Assembly: GCA_015978205.1 (NCBI GenBank)
Contig: JADWMM010000002.1
Span: forward strand, 62,001 to 126,000
Direction: 5' to 3'
Origin: Alkaliphilus sp. NP8
GTDB lineage: Bacteria > Bacillota > Clostridia > Peptostreptococcales > Natronincolaceae
Length of the DNA: 64,000 nt
The position numbers and the translations under genes were made by a program. Position 1 is the stretch's first letter, and each line of letters opens with the position of its first letter. The notes under the pieces are model-generated. The model was not told the DNA's origin and did not search any database. It worked only from the letters and a program-made list of their open reading frames with translations. This document shows, piece after piece, positions 8,134-17,354 of the stretch.

Positions 8134-11100
8134 CTAAGATAGTGGAACAATTTTTGCTTTAATACCACTTCTATTATGTGTACCTGATACTACATCAGAT
8201 AGTCCATATTTTCCTTCAACTGATTTATCAGCAAGAGCAAGAGGGTTAGTTGCAGTTCCAACTGATCTAATTTCTTCTCCTTTTATTACTTTTCCATCTA
8301 TAGTAGTATCCTTGCTACCATACTCCCACTTACCGTATCCAAAGCTAATTCCTAATGTTCCTCTAGAAACACCTTGTTTAACTTTCAATACTCCTGTAGC
8401 CTTATTAGTTGGAGTTTCTACTGTTACTTCTTGTCCATCTTTAAGTCCAAAATCTTTAGCATCTAATGCGTTAATTTCTATATAATTCTTATCAGATAGA
8501 ACTTGTAGAGTAGGACAGTTATTTAACATAGAAATACCTCTAAGCTTAGATTTTGATGAACATATGCTAAATGGATATTCTTCAGAAGGATATACTTCAC
8601 TAACTAATGTACCATCTGCCAATGTTTCTGGCATCCAAACTGGCATTCCTTCATTATATTCTCCAGTAATACTGTTTTTGCTATTAGCAAGATTTTCACT
8701 ATAGAAACAAATCTTAGATGGATTTCCGTACTTCATAAATTCACCATCGTAATAATTTGTATCAGCCTCAAATCTTCCACCCTTAGCAATAACATTTTTA
8801 ACAGCAAATAACTCATCAGCTTTTACTGCATCTTGCCAATGCTTAGGAATAGAGTCTAATCCTGTAATTTTATCATCTTCTTTTTCTATATTACTTACAA
8901 CATCACCATCATATGCCATATTTGCAATAGCTTTCATAAAATAGTCTTCTCTTGTATTTAAAGGCCATAACTTACCATTAGCATCTTTAATAGCATCGCC
9001 TCCAAAGCCTGGCATTCCTACCTTTTTAGCTACTTCAATTAAGAAAGTTTCCATACTAATTGGTTGATTGCTGCTACCTACTTTTGGAGTAGCTGGCTCT
9101 ATAATTGGATGTCTAACTGATGTCATTTTTGTATTTATATTTGCTCTTACTGGAACCATAGCCCATTGCTCATAAACAGATGTATCTGGAACAATATAGT
9201 CTGCATAAGAAGTAGTTTCACCCATTACTATATCCACACTAATAATTAAAGGAATGTTAGATGTCTTCTTAATTTCTTCAATCATAGTTTCTTGGTATAG
9301 TGATGGTGTTCCATATATTGGATTTGCAAAACAATTTACAAGTATTTTACATTGGTAAGGATACTTATTTATTGCAGAGAATAAAGTCTGTCCATCTAAA
9401 GAAAGTCCATTTGTATGCCATGGTAATTTAGAAGGATAAGGATTTTTGCCTTGAGCCACTTTATTTTTATACTCTGTTGTATTTTCATAGTGGAATTGCT
9501 CTCTACTTATTTTAACTCCCGATGGTTTAACTTGACCATCAAATGTTGCTAAATCATATTTAGGTCCTTCTGCAAAAGTTTTAAATGATGGACCATTTGA
9601 AGCCATACCACCTTTCATGTTATAAGATCCCATTAAAGCTGGTAATAACCATAAAGCAACTGTAAATGGTAATGCATTAATTGAGTTTGTTCCACCAAGT
9701 GTATCTACTGCTACTTTATGACCGTGGCTTGTAAACTCCTTAGCAATCTCTTCTATTTGCTTTGCAGAGATACCACAAATTTTAGCATATTCATCTATAG
9801 AATATCTGTTAACTCCTTGCTTTAATAAATATAAAGAAGTTGCTACTTTAATAGTACCTTTTTTTCCTTCAACTTCTCCGTTATAAAATAAATGTGCAGC
9901 TGAAGCTTTACTATGAAGTTGCGGCTTTCCAGTTTTCTTATCAATTACAATAAACCCGTCTCCTTCTAAACCTAAATCTTCTGGTTTAAGGAATTTTTTA
10001 TTATTTGGGTGTTTATCGTCAACTATTACTAAATGAGTAGCATTAGTATGACTTTTAAAACCTATAGATTGAGCTGCTTCTTCATTTGGACATTCTAAGA
10101 ATTTACTATCAAATTTTTCTTTATCGAATATCCAATGCATCATTCCAAGTACTAAAGCTCCATCTGTAGAAGGCTTAATTGGTATCCACTTTGTTTTACC
10201 TGGTATATCTGTTCCACCTTGCATTAATGGATCGATTACTGCAAGCTTTAGTTTGTTTTCCATAACTCCCTTTACTGTTTTTCTTGCTAGAGTCTGGAAA
10301 CTCATACCACTATGTCCTGGGTATGCTCCTTGATATAAACAAAACTCTGCCCCTTGAAGATCTGGCTTGTATACTCCGCCAGGACCGTTATCATATAAAA
10401 CCTGCCACGCAGGTCTCCATGCGCCACCTCACGTTCCTGTATGTCCATAGAAGTTCTTTGATCCAAAACTATTTAATACAAATCTTTTAGCAAAGTCAAC
10501 ACGTCCATAAGAACCACCGCTCATCCAAACTAAACCATTGCTCTTTGGCCCCATTTCTGGTGCTTCTGGATTAATTAATTCATCTTGACTATATACTTTT
10601 CTAAATCCTTCAATTTCAGTATTATCACCTAGTTCAGCAAAGATTTTTCCACCTTCTACTGTCTCTTCAATAAGTTGCTCCCAAGAAATTGGCTTCCATT
10701 TTCCGCTTCCTCTTTCACCAGCTCTTTTTAATGGTGTTGTAATCCTCATAGGATCATATACTTGTTCAAAAGTAGAGTTTCCTCTAGCACAAACTGTAGC
10801 TCTATGCACATGCCCCTTATCATTATGCAAGCTGAATGCCTGATAAGATTCCTTAATTGTTGTATCGTAAGGAAGTACTGGTTCTGCACATTTAGGATGA
10901 TATGGATTTCCTGTAAGCTTTAAAATCTTTCCAGTTTGCTTATCGATTTTAGCTCTAACTCCACATGAGCTATAACATCCCATACATACACTACTTTTAA
11001 CTAAAACATCAGAGTTCACTTTAACGTCTCCACTTTTTGGATCTACAGTTGCTTCAACTGGTTGACCTAAAGTTTGAGGCATTTCTGGAAATTCATCAAT

Positions 11101-11199
11101 AGAAACGTCAGTTTCTTTACTACACCCAGTTACCCCAAGACCTAAAGTTGTTGCTCCTATAGTAAGCCCTGAAATTTTTAAAAAGGTCCTTCGTTTCAA
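8134..11199 (-). CDS. TtrA-family molybdopterin oxidoreductase with predicted selenocysteine at the Mo-ligand position
   Basis: Two adjacent ORFs are one frame joined by TGA at 10431-10429; reading it as Sec gives 1021 residues, with Sec near residue 257. TTG at 11199 is the chosen start because GAGGTG lies six bases upstream; the GTG at 11208 falls inside that site. The N-terminus is a Tat signal (KRRTFLKISG) with a lipobox-like VTGC. CMGCYSSCG and a later VCARGNS bind the N-terminal [4Fe-4S] cluster. The Sec sits in GHTGT-U-GGAWRP, where this family has its Cys ligand to molybdenum. The body continues intact to a C-terminal molybdopterin-guanine-dinucleotide domain. Length matches tetrathionate reductase TtrA (about 1020 residues). 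Related enzymes reduce tetrathionate, thiosulfate, polysulfide, selenate or arsenate; the substrate cannot be fixed here. It heads an operon with chaperone and FeS subunit behind a sigma-54 promoter. Confidence 0.9.
10398..10416 (-). promoter_or_regulatory. Candidate bacterial SECIS hairpin
   Basis: Starting 12 nt after the in-frame TGA, AGACCTGC and GCAGGTTT form an 8-bp stem (one G-U pair) around a GTG loop. Distance from UGA to the apical loop is about 20 nt, within the range known for bacterial SECIS elements. The loop has no exact match to the E. coli fdhF loop, so SelB recognition is inferred. Confidence 0.65.
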
Positions 11200-11255
11200 C
11201 TTTATCACCTCGATATTAAAATAAATTTTTATTCAATGCTCCACACTATATTACA

Positions 11256-11272
11256 TGCAATATTAATGCCAA
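11256..11272 (-). promoter_or_regulatory. Sigma-54 (RpoN) -24/-12 promoter of the TtrA-like operon
   Basis: Minus strand TTGGCATTAATATTGCA has the diagnostic GG (-24) and GC (-12) separated by ten bases, with TTGGCA and TTGCA boxes. It lies about 57 bp upstream of the TTG start. A sigma-54-activating response regulator is encoded immediately beyond. Confidence 0.85.
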
Positions 11273-11410
11273 TAAACAATGATTATTATATATAAGGTTT
11301 TTTTATATGTTTAATCATTATTTTCGTTAGTTTTTAAACAAAATTATTTTAGTCAGAAGTATTTTGAATTAATATATAATGTTTATTGTTAAATAACAGT
11401 GTTTTCACCG

Positions 11411-11423
11411 TGTCAAAATGACA
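11411..11423. promoter_or_regulatory. Enhancer site 1 (TGTCA-N3-TGACA)
   Basis: Palindrome TGTCAAAATGACA lies about 145 bp upstream of the sigma-54 promoter. It is the proximal member of a pair and probably bound by the adjacent NtrC-type regulator. Confidence 0.75.
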
Positions 11424-11430
11424 AACCCAT

Positions 11431-11443
11431 TGTCATTTTGACA
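11431..11443. promoter_or_regulatory. Enhancer site 2 (TGTCA-N3-TGACA)
   Basis: Palindrome TGTCATTTTGACA is centred exactly 20 bp from site 1, about two helical turns. This is the usual arrangement for cooperative binding of a sigma-54 activator. Confidence 0.75.
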
Positions 11444-11458
11444 TAAAACAAAACAAAA

Positions 11459-11490
11459 ACATATATATCGTTTTAAAACGATATATATGT
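11459..11490 (-). terminator. Terminator after the response regulator gene
   Basis: A perfect 32-bp palindrome (ACATATATATCGTTTT and its complement) lies 8 bp after the response regulator stop and is followed on the minus strand by TTTTTGTTTTGTTTT. It separates the regulator from the enhancer sites. Confidence 0.8.
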
Positions 11491-11497
11491 TTTTATA

Positions 11498-12814
11498 CTA
11501 TAAGTTATATTCTTCAATTTTTCTATATAATGTTCTTAGTCCTATTTTTAATATTTTAGCAGCTTTTGTTTTATTCCATCTTGTTTGCTCTAAAACCTGC
11601 TCTATATGCTTCTTTTCTATGTCTTCTAAAGCCATGCTCTTAATATTATTTTTATTATGAACTTCTCCTGCAAAAAAATCTTGAGGAACAATCTCCTCTT
11701 GTTTTGAAAAAAGCATACTACGGTCAATTATATTAGCTAGTTCTCTTACATTCCCTGGAAAATTGTAACTTAACAAAAATGATTCTGCTTCTTTACTCAA
11801 TTTTTTCTTAGTACTACTTTGCCTTAAAAAATACTCTGCTAATAACAAAGCATCTTTTCCTCTATCTCGTAATGGTGGTATATTAAGTGTTATAACACTT
11901 AATCTATAATATAGATCTTCACGAAATCGACCTTCTAATATTGCATTTTCTAAATTAATATTAGTTGCAGCTAGAACTCTTACATTTGTTTTTTTAGTTG
12001 TAATTCCTCCTACCGGTATAAACTCCCCAGTATCTAAAAATCTTAATAATTTAACTTGAAGTGCTAATTCCATATCGCCTATTTCATCTAAAAATAATGT
12101 TCCTTCATTTGCTAATTCAACTAATCCTTTTTTATTAGTTTGAGCGCCAGTAAAAGCTCCTTTCACATATCCAAAAAGTTCACTTTCTAGAAGTTGACTA
12201 GGAATGGCACTTGCATTTATAGGTACAAATGGATTATGTGCTCTGCAACTGCTATAATGAAGTGCATTAGCAACTAATTCTTTCCCCGTTCCGCTTTCAC
12301 CTAAAATAAGAACAGGTAATTGGCTATCTGAAATCCTATCAATCATTTGCTTTAAATTAATCATAGAATCACTATTTCCTATTATTTCTCGTTTTCTATT
12401 TGTTCTTTGAATAGTTTCAATTAAATTGTTATTATAATCTTGTAATGTCTTTCTCTCTAGAGCCTTTTGCAAAGTTAGTTCTAGCTCAACAGGCTTGATA
12501 GGTTTTGTTAAATAATCATAAGCACCTTTCTTCATTGCTTCAATGGCAGTATCTACTGTAGCATAACCAGTAAGCATAACCACTTCAAGGTTAGGTTGAA
12601 TCTTCTTAGCATTTTCTAATAACTCTAACCCATCCATACCATTCATCATTATGTCGAATAAAGCCACATCAAACTCGGTTTGCCTAATAATTTCCAATGC
12701 TTTTAAACTGCAGTTAGAAATTTCTACTTTATAACCTTTTCTAATTAACCTTTGTTTTAATAACTCAATAAATTTCGCTTCATCATCTACTAGTAAAATC
12801 TTAAACTCATCCAT
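11498..12814 (-). CDS. NtrC/AtoC-family sigma-54-dependent response regulator
   Basis: The 438-residue protein has three domains: a receiver (residues 1-120, phospho-acceptor in ALFDIMMNG); a sigma-54 AAA+ domain (about 143-370) with GESGTGKE Walker A, the GAFTGA loop that contacts sigma-54 and LFLDEIGDM Walker B; and a Fis-type helix-turn-helix ending in KTKAAKILKIGLRTLYRKI. Its start overlaps the kinase stop by 8 bp, with GAGGTGATAGAAG upstream. It is expected to bind the twin TGTCA-N3-TGACA sites and open the sigma-54 promoter of the TtrA-like operon located directly downstream. Confidence 0.95.
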   Translation of the reverse strand: MDEFKILLVDDEAKFIELLKQRLIRKGYKVEISNCSLKALEIIRQTEFDVALFDIMMNGMDGLELLENAKKIQPNLEVVMLTGYATVDTAIEAMKKGAYDYLTKPIKPVELELTLQKALERKTLQDYNNNLIETIQRTNRKREIIGNSDSMINLKQMIDRISDSQLPVLILGESGTGKELVANALHYSSCRAHNPFVPINASAIPSQLLESELFGYVKGAFTGAQTNKKGLVELANEGTLFLDEIGDMELALQVKLLRFLDTGEFIPVGGITTKKTNVRVLAATNINLENAILEGRFREDLYYRLSVITLNIPPLRDRGKDALLLAEYFLRQSSTKKKLSKEAESFLLSYNFPGNVRELANIIDRSMLFSKQEEIVPQDFFAGEVHNKNNIKSMALEDIEKKHIEQVLEQTRWNKTKAAKILKIGLRTLYRKIEEYNL

Positions 12815-14663
12815 CTTCTATCACCTCAGCTACTATTGGCAACCAAATCGTTGCTTTTGTGCCTATTTCTTGATTATTTCGTAAGCTAATAGTTCCTCCC
12901 ATTCTTTCTACAATAACTTGACTAATGGCAAGTCCTAAACCTGTTCCCTTTCCAACAGGCTTAGTAGTAAAAAATGGGTCAAAAACATGTTTTAAATTTC
13001 CTTCTTCAATTCCTTCACCTGTATCTATAACTTCCATACAAATTGAATTGCCTTGAGATAATAAACAAATAGTTAATATTCCTCCACTATTCATTGCATC
13101 TAACGAATTTGTAACTAAATTTAGTATAACCTGCTGTAATTGAGATTCATCTACATAAATATACGGTAATGGCTCCTCATATTTTAAATTTATAGTTATA
13201 TTTTGTTTACTTATAGGATATTTAACTAGTTTCATTACTCTATCTATTATATTAGGAATATACACTTTTTTACATTGTGGCTCTACTTCTCGAGAATAGT
13301 TTAATAAACTCTGAGTTATATCTGTACATCTATATATTTCTTCTCTTATATTTAATAAATACTCTTTAAATACACCTTCTTTTTTAAGCTGTTCAATATC
13401 TTCAGTTTCTAATCTTTCAAGTAAGTCATCAGCATAAAAACCTAAATTATTCATAGGATTATTAATTTCATGAGCTACTCCTGCTGCTAATACTCCTATG
13501 GCCGCCTTCTTTTCTGCTTTAATTGCCAGATTTTCATTTTCACGTTTTTTCTTTATTTCTTCAATCATTTCATTGAAAGCTTCTATTACTAATCCTATTT
13601 CATCAGTACATTGCTTAGGGATTTTATAATCTAAATTCCCTTTTTTTACAGATGCTACACCTTTAGCTAATTCTTCTACTGGTTTAATAAAATGAAATAT
13701 GAAAATTATTCCTAATATTGTTATGCTTATAAGAATAATAAAAAGAACTGAATTTAACCGAAAAAGCATTTTATCAAGTGTAGAGTAAGCATTCACTAAA
13801 GGTTGTTCTACAACTACCCCCCACCCAACTACTGGAATTAATCCGTAAACTCCTAGTACATCTTCTCCATTATAAGACTCATATATTATTGATTTAAATT
13901 CTAAGTTTCTAAGATAATCTTCATCATTAACTTTGCTTTTTAATAAGTTAGATACCCCCTTACTCTCAGATACATCCTGTCTTCTTAATACTTGGCTATA
14001 ATCTGAGTGACCTATCAACTCTCCATTCTCATCAACTAACATAATATAACCACCATCAGAAACTTCTACAGATGATATTTCTTGCATTACTTGCCTCAAG
14101 CTAATTTTTACAATAAATCCACCCCTAAAATCTTCATTAATCCCTCCAACTGGCACCCCTAAATCAAAAATAATTTGATTATCTATGTCTATTTCAGGAC
14201 TCCCAATAAATGATTTCCCCTGCTTAAGTTTTTGAAACAAAACATTGTCAGCTATTATATTTAAATCTTCATTAGATATTGCATATCTTTTTGAAACCCT
14301 TACTATTTCTTTTCCATCTGCTGATACCATTACAATTTCCTCTAAATGAGGAAACTTTTTCAATATACCATAAATTAGATTTTCTTTATTTTTTATATTT
14401 GAATCATCAAATATTTCTGTGTTAGTTAAAGATACCGTTTCTAGAGATGTCTGTAAGGTTTTCACTAAATCAGAAACAACATAAGAAACTCTAGATGCCG
14501 TTAATATATGTTGTTTATGAATAGAATTTTGTATTTCTTTTTTTATGATTTCAATATTATAAAAACCTAAAAATAAAATAGGAATTATTGAAATAATAAT
14601 CATAATACTCATTAATCTTAACTTAATACTATTGTACCAATAACTTCTAGTTTGTTTCTTCAT
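12807..14663 (-). CDS. Membrane sensor histidine kinase with extracytoplasmic Cache-like domain
   Basis: The 618-residue protein has a transmembrane segment near residues 14-34, a periplasmic-side region of about 265 residues resembling a double Cache domain (GGYIMLVDENGELIGHSD) and a second membrane segment near 305-327. HAMP (residues PVEELAKGV onward), HisKA with VAAGVAHEINNPMNN-type H box (here GVLAAGVAHEINNP) and HATPase_c with NLVTNSLDAM, DTGEGI and GKGTGLGLAIS follow. It is encoded between a binding protein (6 bp upstream) and its response regulator (8-bp overlap). The inferred role is to sense an electron acceptor, directly or through the binding protein, and phosphorylate the regulator. 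Confidence 0.94.
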   Translation of the reverse strand: MKKQTRSYWYNSIKLRLMSIMIIISIIPILFLGFYNIEIIKKEIQNSIHKQHILTASRVSYVVSDLVKTLQTSLETVSLTNTEIFDDSNIKNKENLIYGILKKFPHLEEIVMVSADGKEIVRVSKRYAISNEDLNIIADNVLFQKLKQGKSFIGSPEIDIDNQIIFDLGVPVGGINEDFRGGFIVKISLRQVMQEISSVEVSDGGYIMLVDENGELIGHSDYSQVLRRQDVSESKGVSNLLKSKVNDEDYLRNLEFKSIIYESYNGEDVLGVYGLIPVVGWGVVVEQPLVNAYSTLDKMLFRLNSVLFIILISITILGIIFIFHFIKPVEELAKGVASVKKGNLDYKIPKQCTDEIGLVIEAFNEMIEEIKKKRENENLAIKAEKKAAIGVLAAGVAHEINNPMNNLGFYADDLLERLETEDIEQLKKEGVFKEYLLNIREEIYRCTDITQSLLNYSREVEPQCKKVYIPNIIDRVMKLVKYPISKQNITINLKYEEPLPYIYVDESQLQQVILNLVTNSLDAMNSGGILTICLLSQGNSICMEVIDTGEGIEEGNLKHVFDPFFTTKPVGKGTGLGLAISQVIVERMGGTISLRNNQEIGTKATIWLPIVAEVIEDG

Positions 14664-14669
14664 AATATA

Positions 14670-15683
14670 CTACCTTTTCTCACTATATACAAATTGATCT
14701 ACAAATGGCATCTTTAAAGTTTCAATATCTATTCCTAATTTTTCAGCTGTATTTACATTAACATGAAGTTCTAACTGTTCTGGAGATTCTATAGGTATTA
14801 TTTGAGGATCTTGTCCTTTCAATATGTTTGCAACTATTCTAGAAGCTTGTACTCCTTCGTTATAGCTAGTACTTCCATAAAACGCCAAAACACCTTCTTC
14901 TACATGTCTATCAAGTACTCCTATAGCAGGAATTTGCTTTTCTAATGTTATTTCTGTTATAGAATCTATATTAGATTCAAATAGTAAACTACACATTATC
15001 ATAACTCCATCTACATCATTAGACTTTTGGTTTAAAGCATCTATAACCTCCTTTGATGTAGTGACAGGGGTAATGTCTAATTCTATATTAAATTTTTCAG
15101 CCGCTTCATATAAAAATACAGAACTTGGCCCAAAAGGTGTAGTATTTGGGTTATATAAAACTAATACTTTTTCAGTACTAGGAACTAATCTTTTTAAAAA
15201 TTCAATTCGTTTTCCTGATAGCTGTACATAATGGCTATCCACTCCAGTAATATTACAACCAGTAGAAATACTATCTTCTACAAGCCCTAACTCTACAGTA
15301 CAACCAACACCAATAAAAACTACTGGTATATTTTTTTCATTTGTTACTTTTTTTGCTGCAGTAGTTTCAGCTGTACCTGTAGTTACAATTATATCTACTT
15401 CATCATCTACTAGTTCTTGTGCTAAATCTTCTAACATATCAATATCTTTATAAGAATTTTTAATAATAAAATCAACATTATCATCTGATAAGCCATATTG
15501 TTTTAATCCTTCTATCATCCCATCTGTTTTAACTAATCTTTCTTCAGTAGTAGTCAATATACCTATTTTATATACTTTTTGTTGTTTTACTTCAGCATTA
15601 GTCTGTAAATAGGTTGAGTAGTATAGAATTAAAATAGTTGCAATAACTATAAGTAAACATATTGAAACAACTTTTTTCCTCAT
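14670..15683 (-). CDS. ABC-type substrate-binding protein (PF04392-like), sensor partner of the kinase
   Basis: The 337-residue protein has an N-terminal membrane/signal segment (about residues 4-22, no lipobox Cys) and a two-lobed binding fold of the tryptophan/tyrosine ABC_sub_bind family: YKIGILTTTEE, DIIVTTGTAETTAAKK, NIPVVFIGVG, then KVLVLYNP and GVMIMCSLL. There is no permease or ATPase gene nearby. It lies 6 bp from the histidine kinase in the same operon, with AGGAGGG before its ATG. This layout resembles three-component systems in which a periplasmic binding protein feeds a kinase, such as those controlling arsenate or tetrathionate respiration. That role is inferred; the ligand is unknown. 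Confidence 0.88.
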   Translation of the reverse strand: MRKKVVSICLLIVIATILILYYSTYLQTNAEVKQQKVYKIGILTTTEERLVKTDGMIEGLKQYGLSDDNVDFIIKNSYKDIDMLEDLAQELVDDEVDIIVTTGTAETTAAKKVTNEKNIPVVFIGVGCTVELGLVEDSISTGCNITGVDSHYVQLSGKRIEFLKRLVPSTEKVLVLYNPNTTPFGPSSVFLYEAAEKFNIELDITPVTTSKEVIDALNQKSNDVDGVMIMCSLLFESNIDSITEITLEKQIPAIGVLDRHVEEGVLAFYGSTSYNEGVQASRIVANILKGQDPQIIPIESPEQLELHVNVNTAEKLGIDIETLKMPFVDQFVYSEKR

Positions 15684-15915
15684 TGTTGCCCTCCTATATA
15701 TAATAGTTTATCTATATTATCCAATTTTCTATAAAATAAATGTAAAATCAATTTATTTATACATTTATTTTATAATAATATAAGCAATAGAGCAATCAAG
15801 TTTGTTACTTCTCAAACAAAAATTTATATATACTAAAATATTTTTTACTTATACTTACAAACTTTATGTCGCACTCAATTCTAAGCTATACTTAAAATTT
15901 TAAGTACTCAAAATA

Positions 15916-15950
15916 AAAACTGTAGAATTATTTAATAATTCTACAGTTTT
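15916..15950 (-). terminator. Terminator after eutH
   Basis: A 17-bp palindromic stem (AAAACTGTAGAATTATT and its complement) is followed on the minus strand by TTTTTATTTT. The rest of 15684-15996 is AT-rich, presumably holding the promoter of the sensor operon; I see no clear box. Confidence 0.8.
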
Positions 15951-15996
15951 TATTAAAACTAATTTATATATAATTTTATAAATGAGAATTATATAT

Positions 15997-17109
15997 CTAA
16001 TCTGCTTTATCTAACTCAACTATTTCATTTTCTTCATGTATAGACATGTTTTTAGTAATTATATAAGCTATAATTATTGAACCTATACCACCTACTAATT
16101 TACTTACAATAAAGGGAGTTAGCATAGATTTATCTATTCCTGCTACGAATCCTAATTGACCTCCAAGTACAAATGCTCCTCCAACTGCAAAGGCAGATAT
16201 CATTACTTTTCCTTTTTCCTGCATAGTATTCATACTCGCAAAGGCAGGAATAGGATTTGCTAATGTCATAATTAAAGCAGTAGTCGCATTATCACATATT
16301 CCTAATATACTACCTATTTTAACTAAAGGTTTTTTCAACAAATTAGTCATAACAAGCACCATAGGATATGCTCCTGCTAAAATAATAGAAATGCTTCCTA
16401 CAATTTTAAGACCTTCTTCAAATGGCTCCATTTGTGTTAAAATTGTTATTCCAGTTACATTTTGTATTATTGAAATTATAAGACCTAATGTTCCAACAAC
16501 TATAATTGTCTTACTAAATAAATAAAATCCTTTAATCATTTTTTCTTGCCATTTTATTAGCCCTATTGCTAAAATCAATGCAATAAAAATAATAGGCATA
16601 AGATTTTTAATCAATGTACCTATAGGTAACCCCATTGCTATACCACCTGCAAATCCACTTATAGGAATAGTTGTAAGTCCTGCCAATATACCTTTAGTGA
16701 AATAAGGATAATCTCTTTTATGAATAAGACCCGCTCCAATAGGTATAGTGAAAATAACAGTTGCTCCTAAGCTAGAAGCTAATATTAAACCTGCAAAAAG
16801 TCCTATTTCCTGGTTTTCTGCTATTTGCACTGCAGAAAGATAACCTCCCATGTCTGATGCTAAAATAGATGCTGGAAATATTGAAGGATCTGCTCCCATT
16901 AAAGAAAATATAGGACCTACAACTTTTTCTAAGCTAGTAGCTAACAACGGAGCAATAGAATAGATTCCTATAATAGATAAAGCTAAATTTCCCATTGCCA
17001 TAAAACCTTCTTCAAATTTTTGACCAAGACCTAGCTTATATCCAAAGATTCTATCTAATGCTCCTAAACTCATAAAAAACATAAGAATATATAATATTAT
17101 ATCGTTCAT
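15997..17109 (-). CDS. eutH: EutH-family ethanolamine permease
   Basis: The 370-residue polytopic membrane protein has the EutH pattern from its start (MNDIILYILMFFMSLGALDR), about ten hydrophobic segments, the conserved LAxDMGG region (LASDMGGY) and a late GICDNATTALIMTLANPIPAF segment. Family knowledge: EutH imports ethanolamine, normally alongside a eut microcompartment operon. No other eut gene is visible here, so it is an orphan copy. AAAGGACATAAG precedes the ATG, and a strong terminator follows, making it monocistronic. It is divergent from cwlD. Confidence 0.88.
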   Translation of the reverse strand: MNDIILYILMFFMSLGALDRIFGYKLGLGQKFEEGFMAMGNLALSIIGIYSIAPLLATSLEKVVGPIFSLMGADPSIFPASILASDMGGYLSAVQIAENQEIGLFAGLILASSLGATVIFTIPIGAGLIHKRDYPYFTKGILAGLTTIPISGFAGGIAMGLPIGTLIKNLMPIIFIALILAIGLIKWQEKMIKGFYLFSKTIIVVGTLGLIISIIQNVTGITILTQMEPFEEGLKIVGSISIILAGAYPMVLVMTNLLKKPLVKIGSILGICDNATTALIMTLANPIPAFASMNTMQEKGKVMISAFAVGGAFVLGGQLGFVAGIDKSMLTPFIVSKLVGGIGSIIIAYIITKNMSIHEENEIVELDKAD

Positions 17110-17354
17110 TTTAACTTATGTCCTTTCTCTTTATCATATAAATATCTTTAATATTTAATAACATTTAAACGTTCTTTCTCATAGTACAACAGAGTTATTT
17201 ATATTGTCAATAATTTCTGAATTAAATTATTAAGTTAAGAATATATTTTTTGTATCTATTAAAATTTAATTTCTTTTAGTTTTAGATTCTATATATATGT
17301 TTAACTGAGTATAATTAATTATATTTATATTATTTTATAAGAAGGTGATTTATA

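Noticed and set aside
8134..10305. Separate 723-residue molybdopterin oxidoreductase starting at an internal ATG
   Set aside because: It is the C-terminal part of the Sec-containing gene: same frame, no ribosome binding site, and its first residues are mid-domain sequence.
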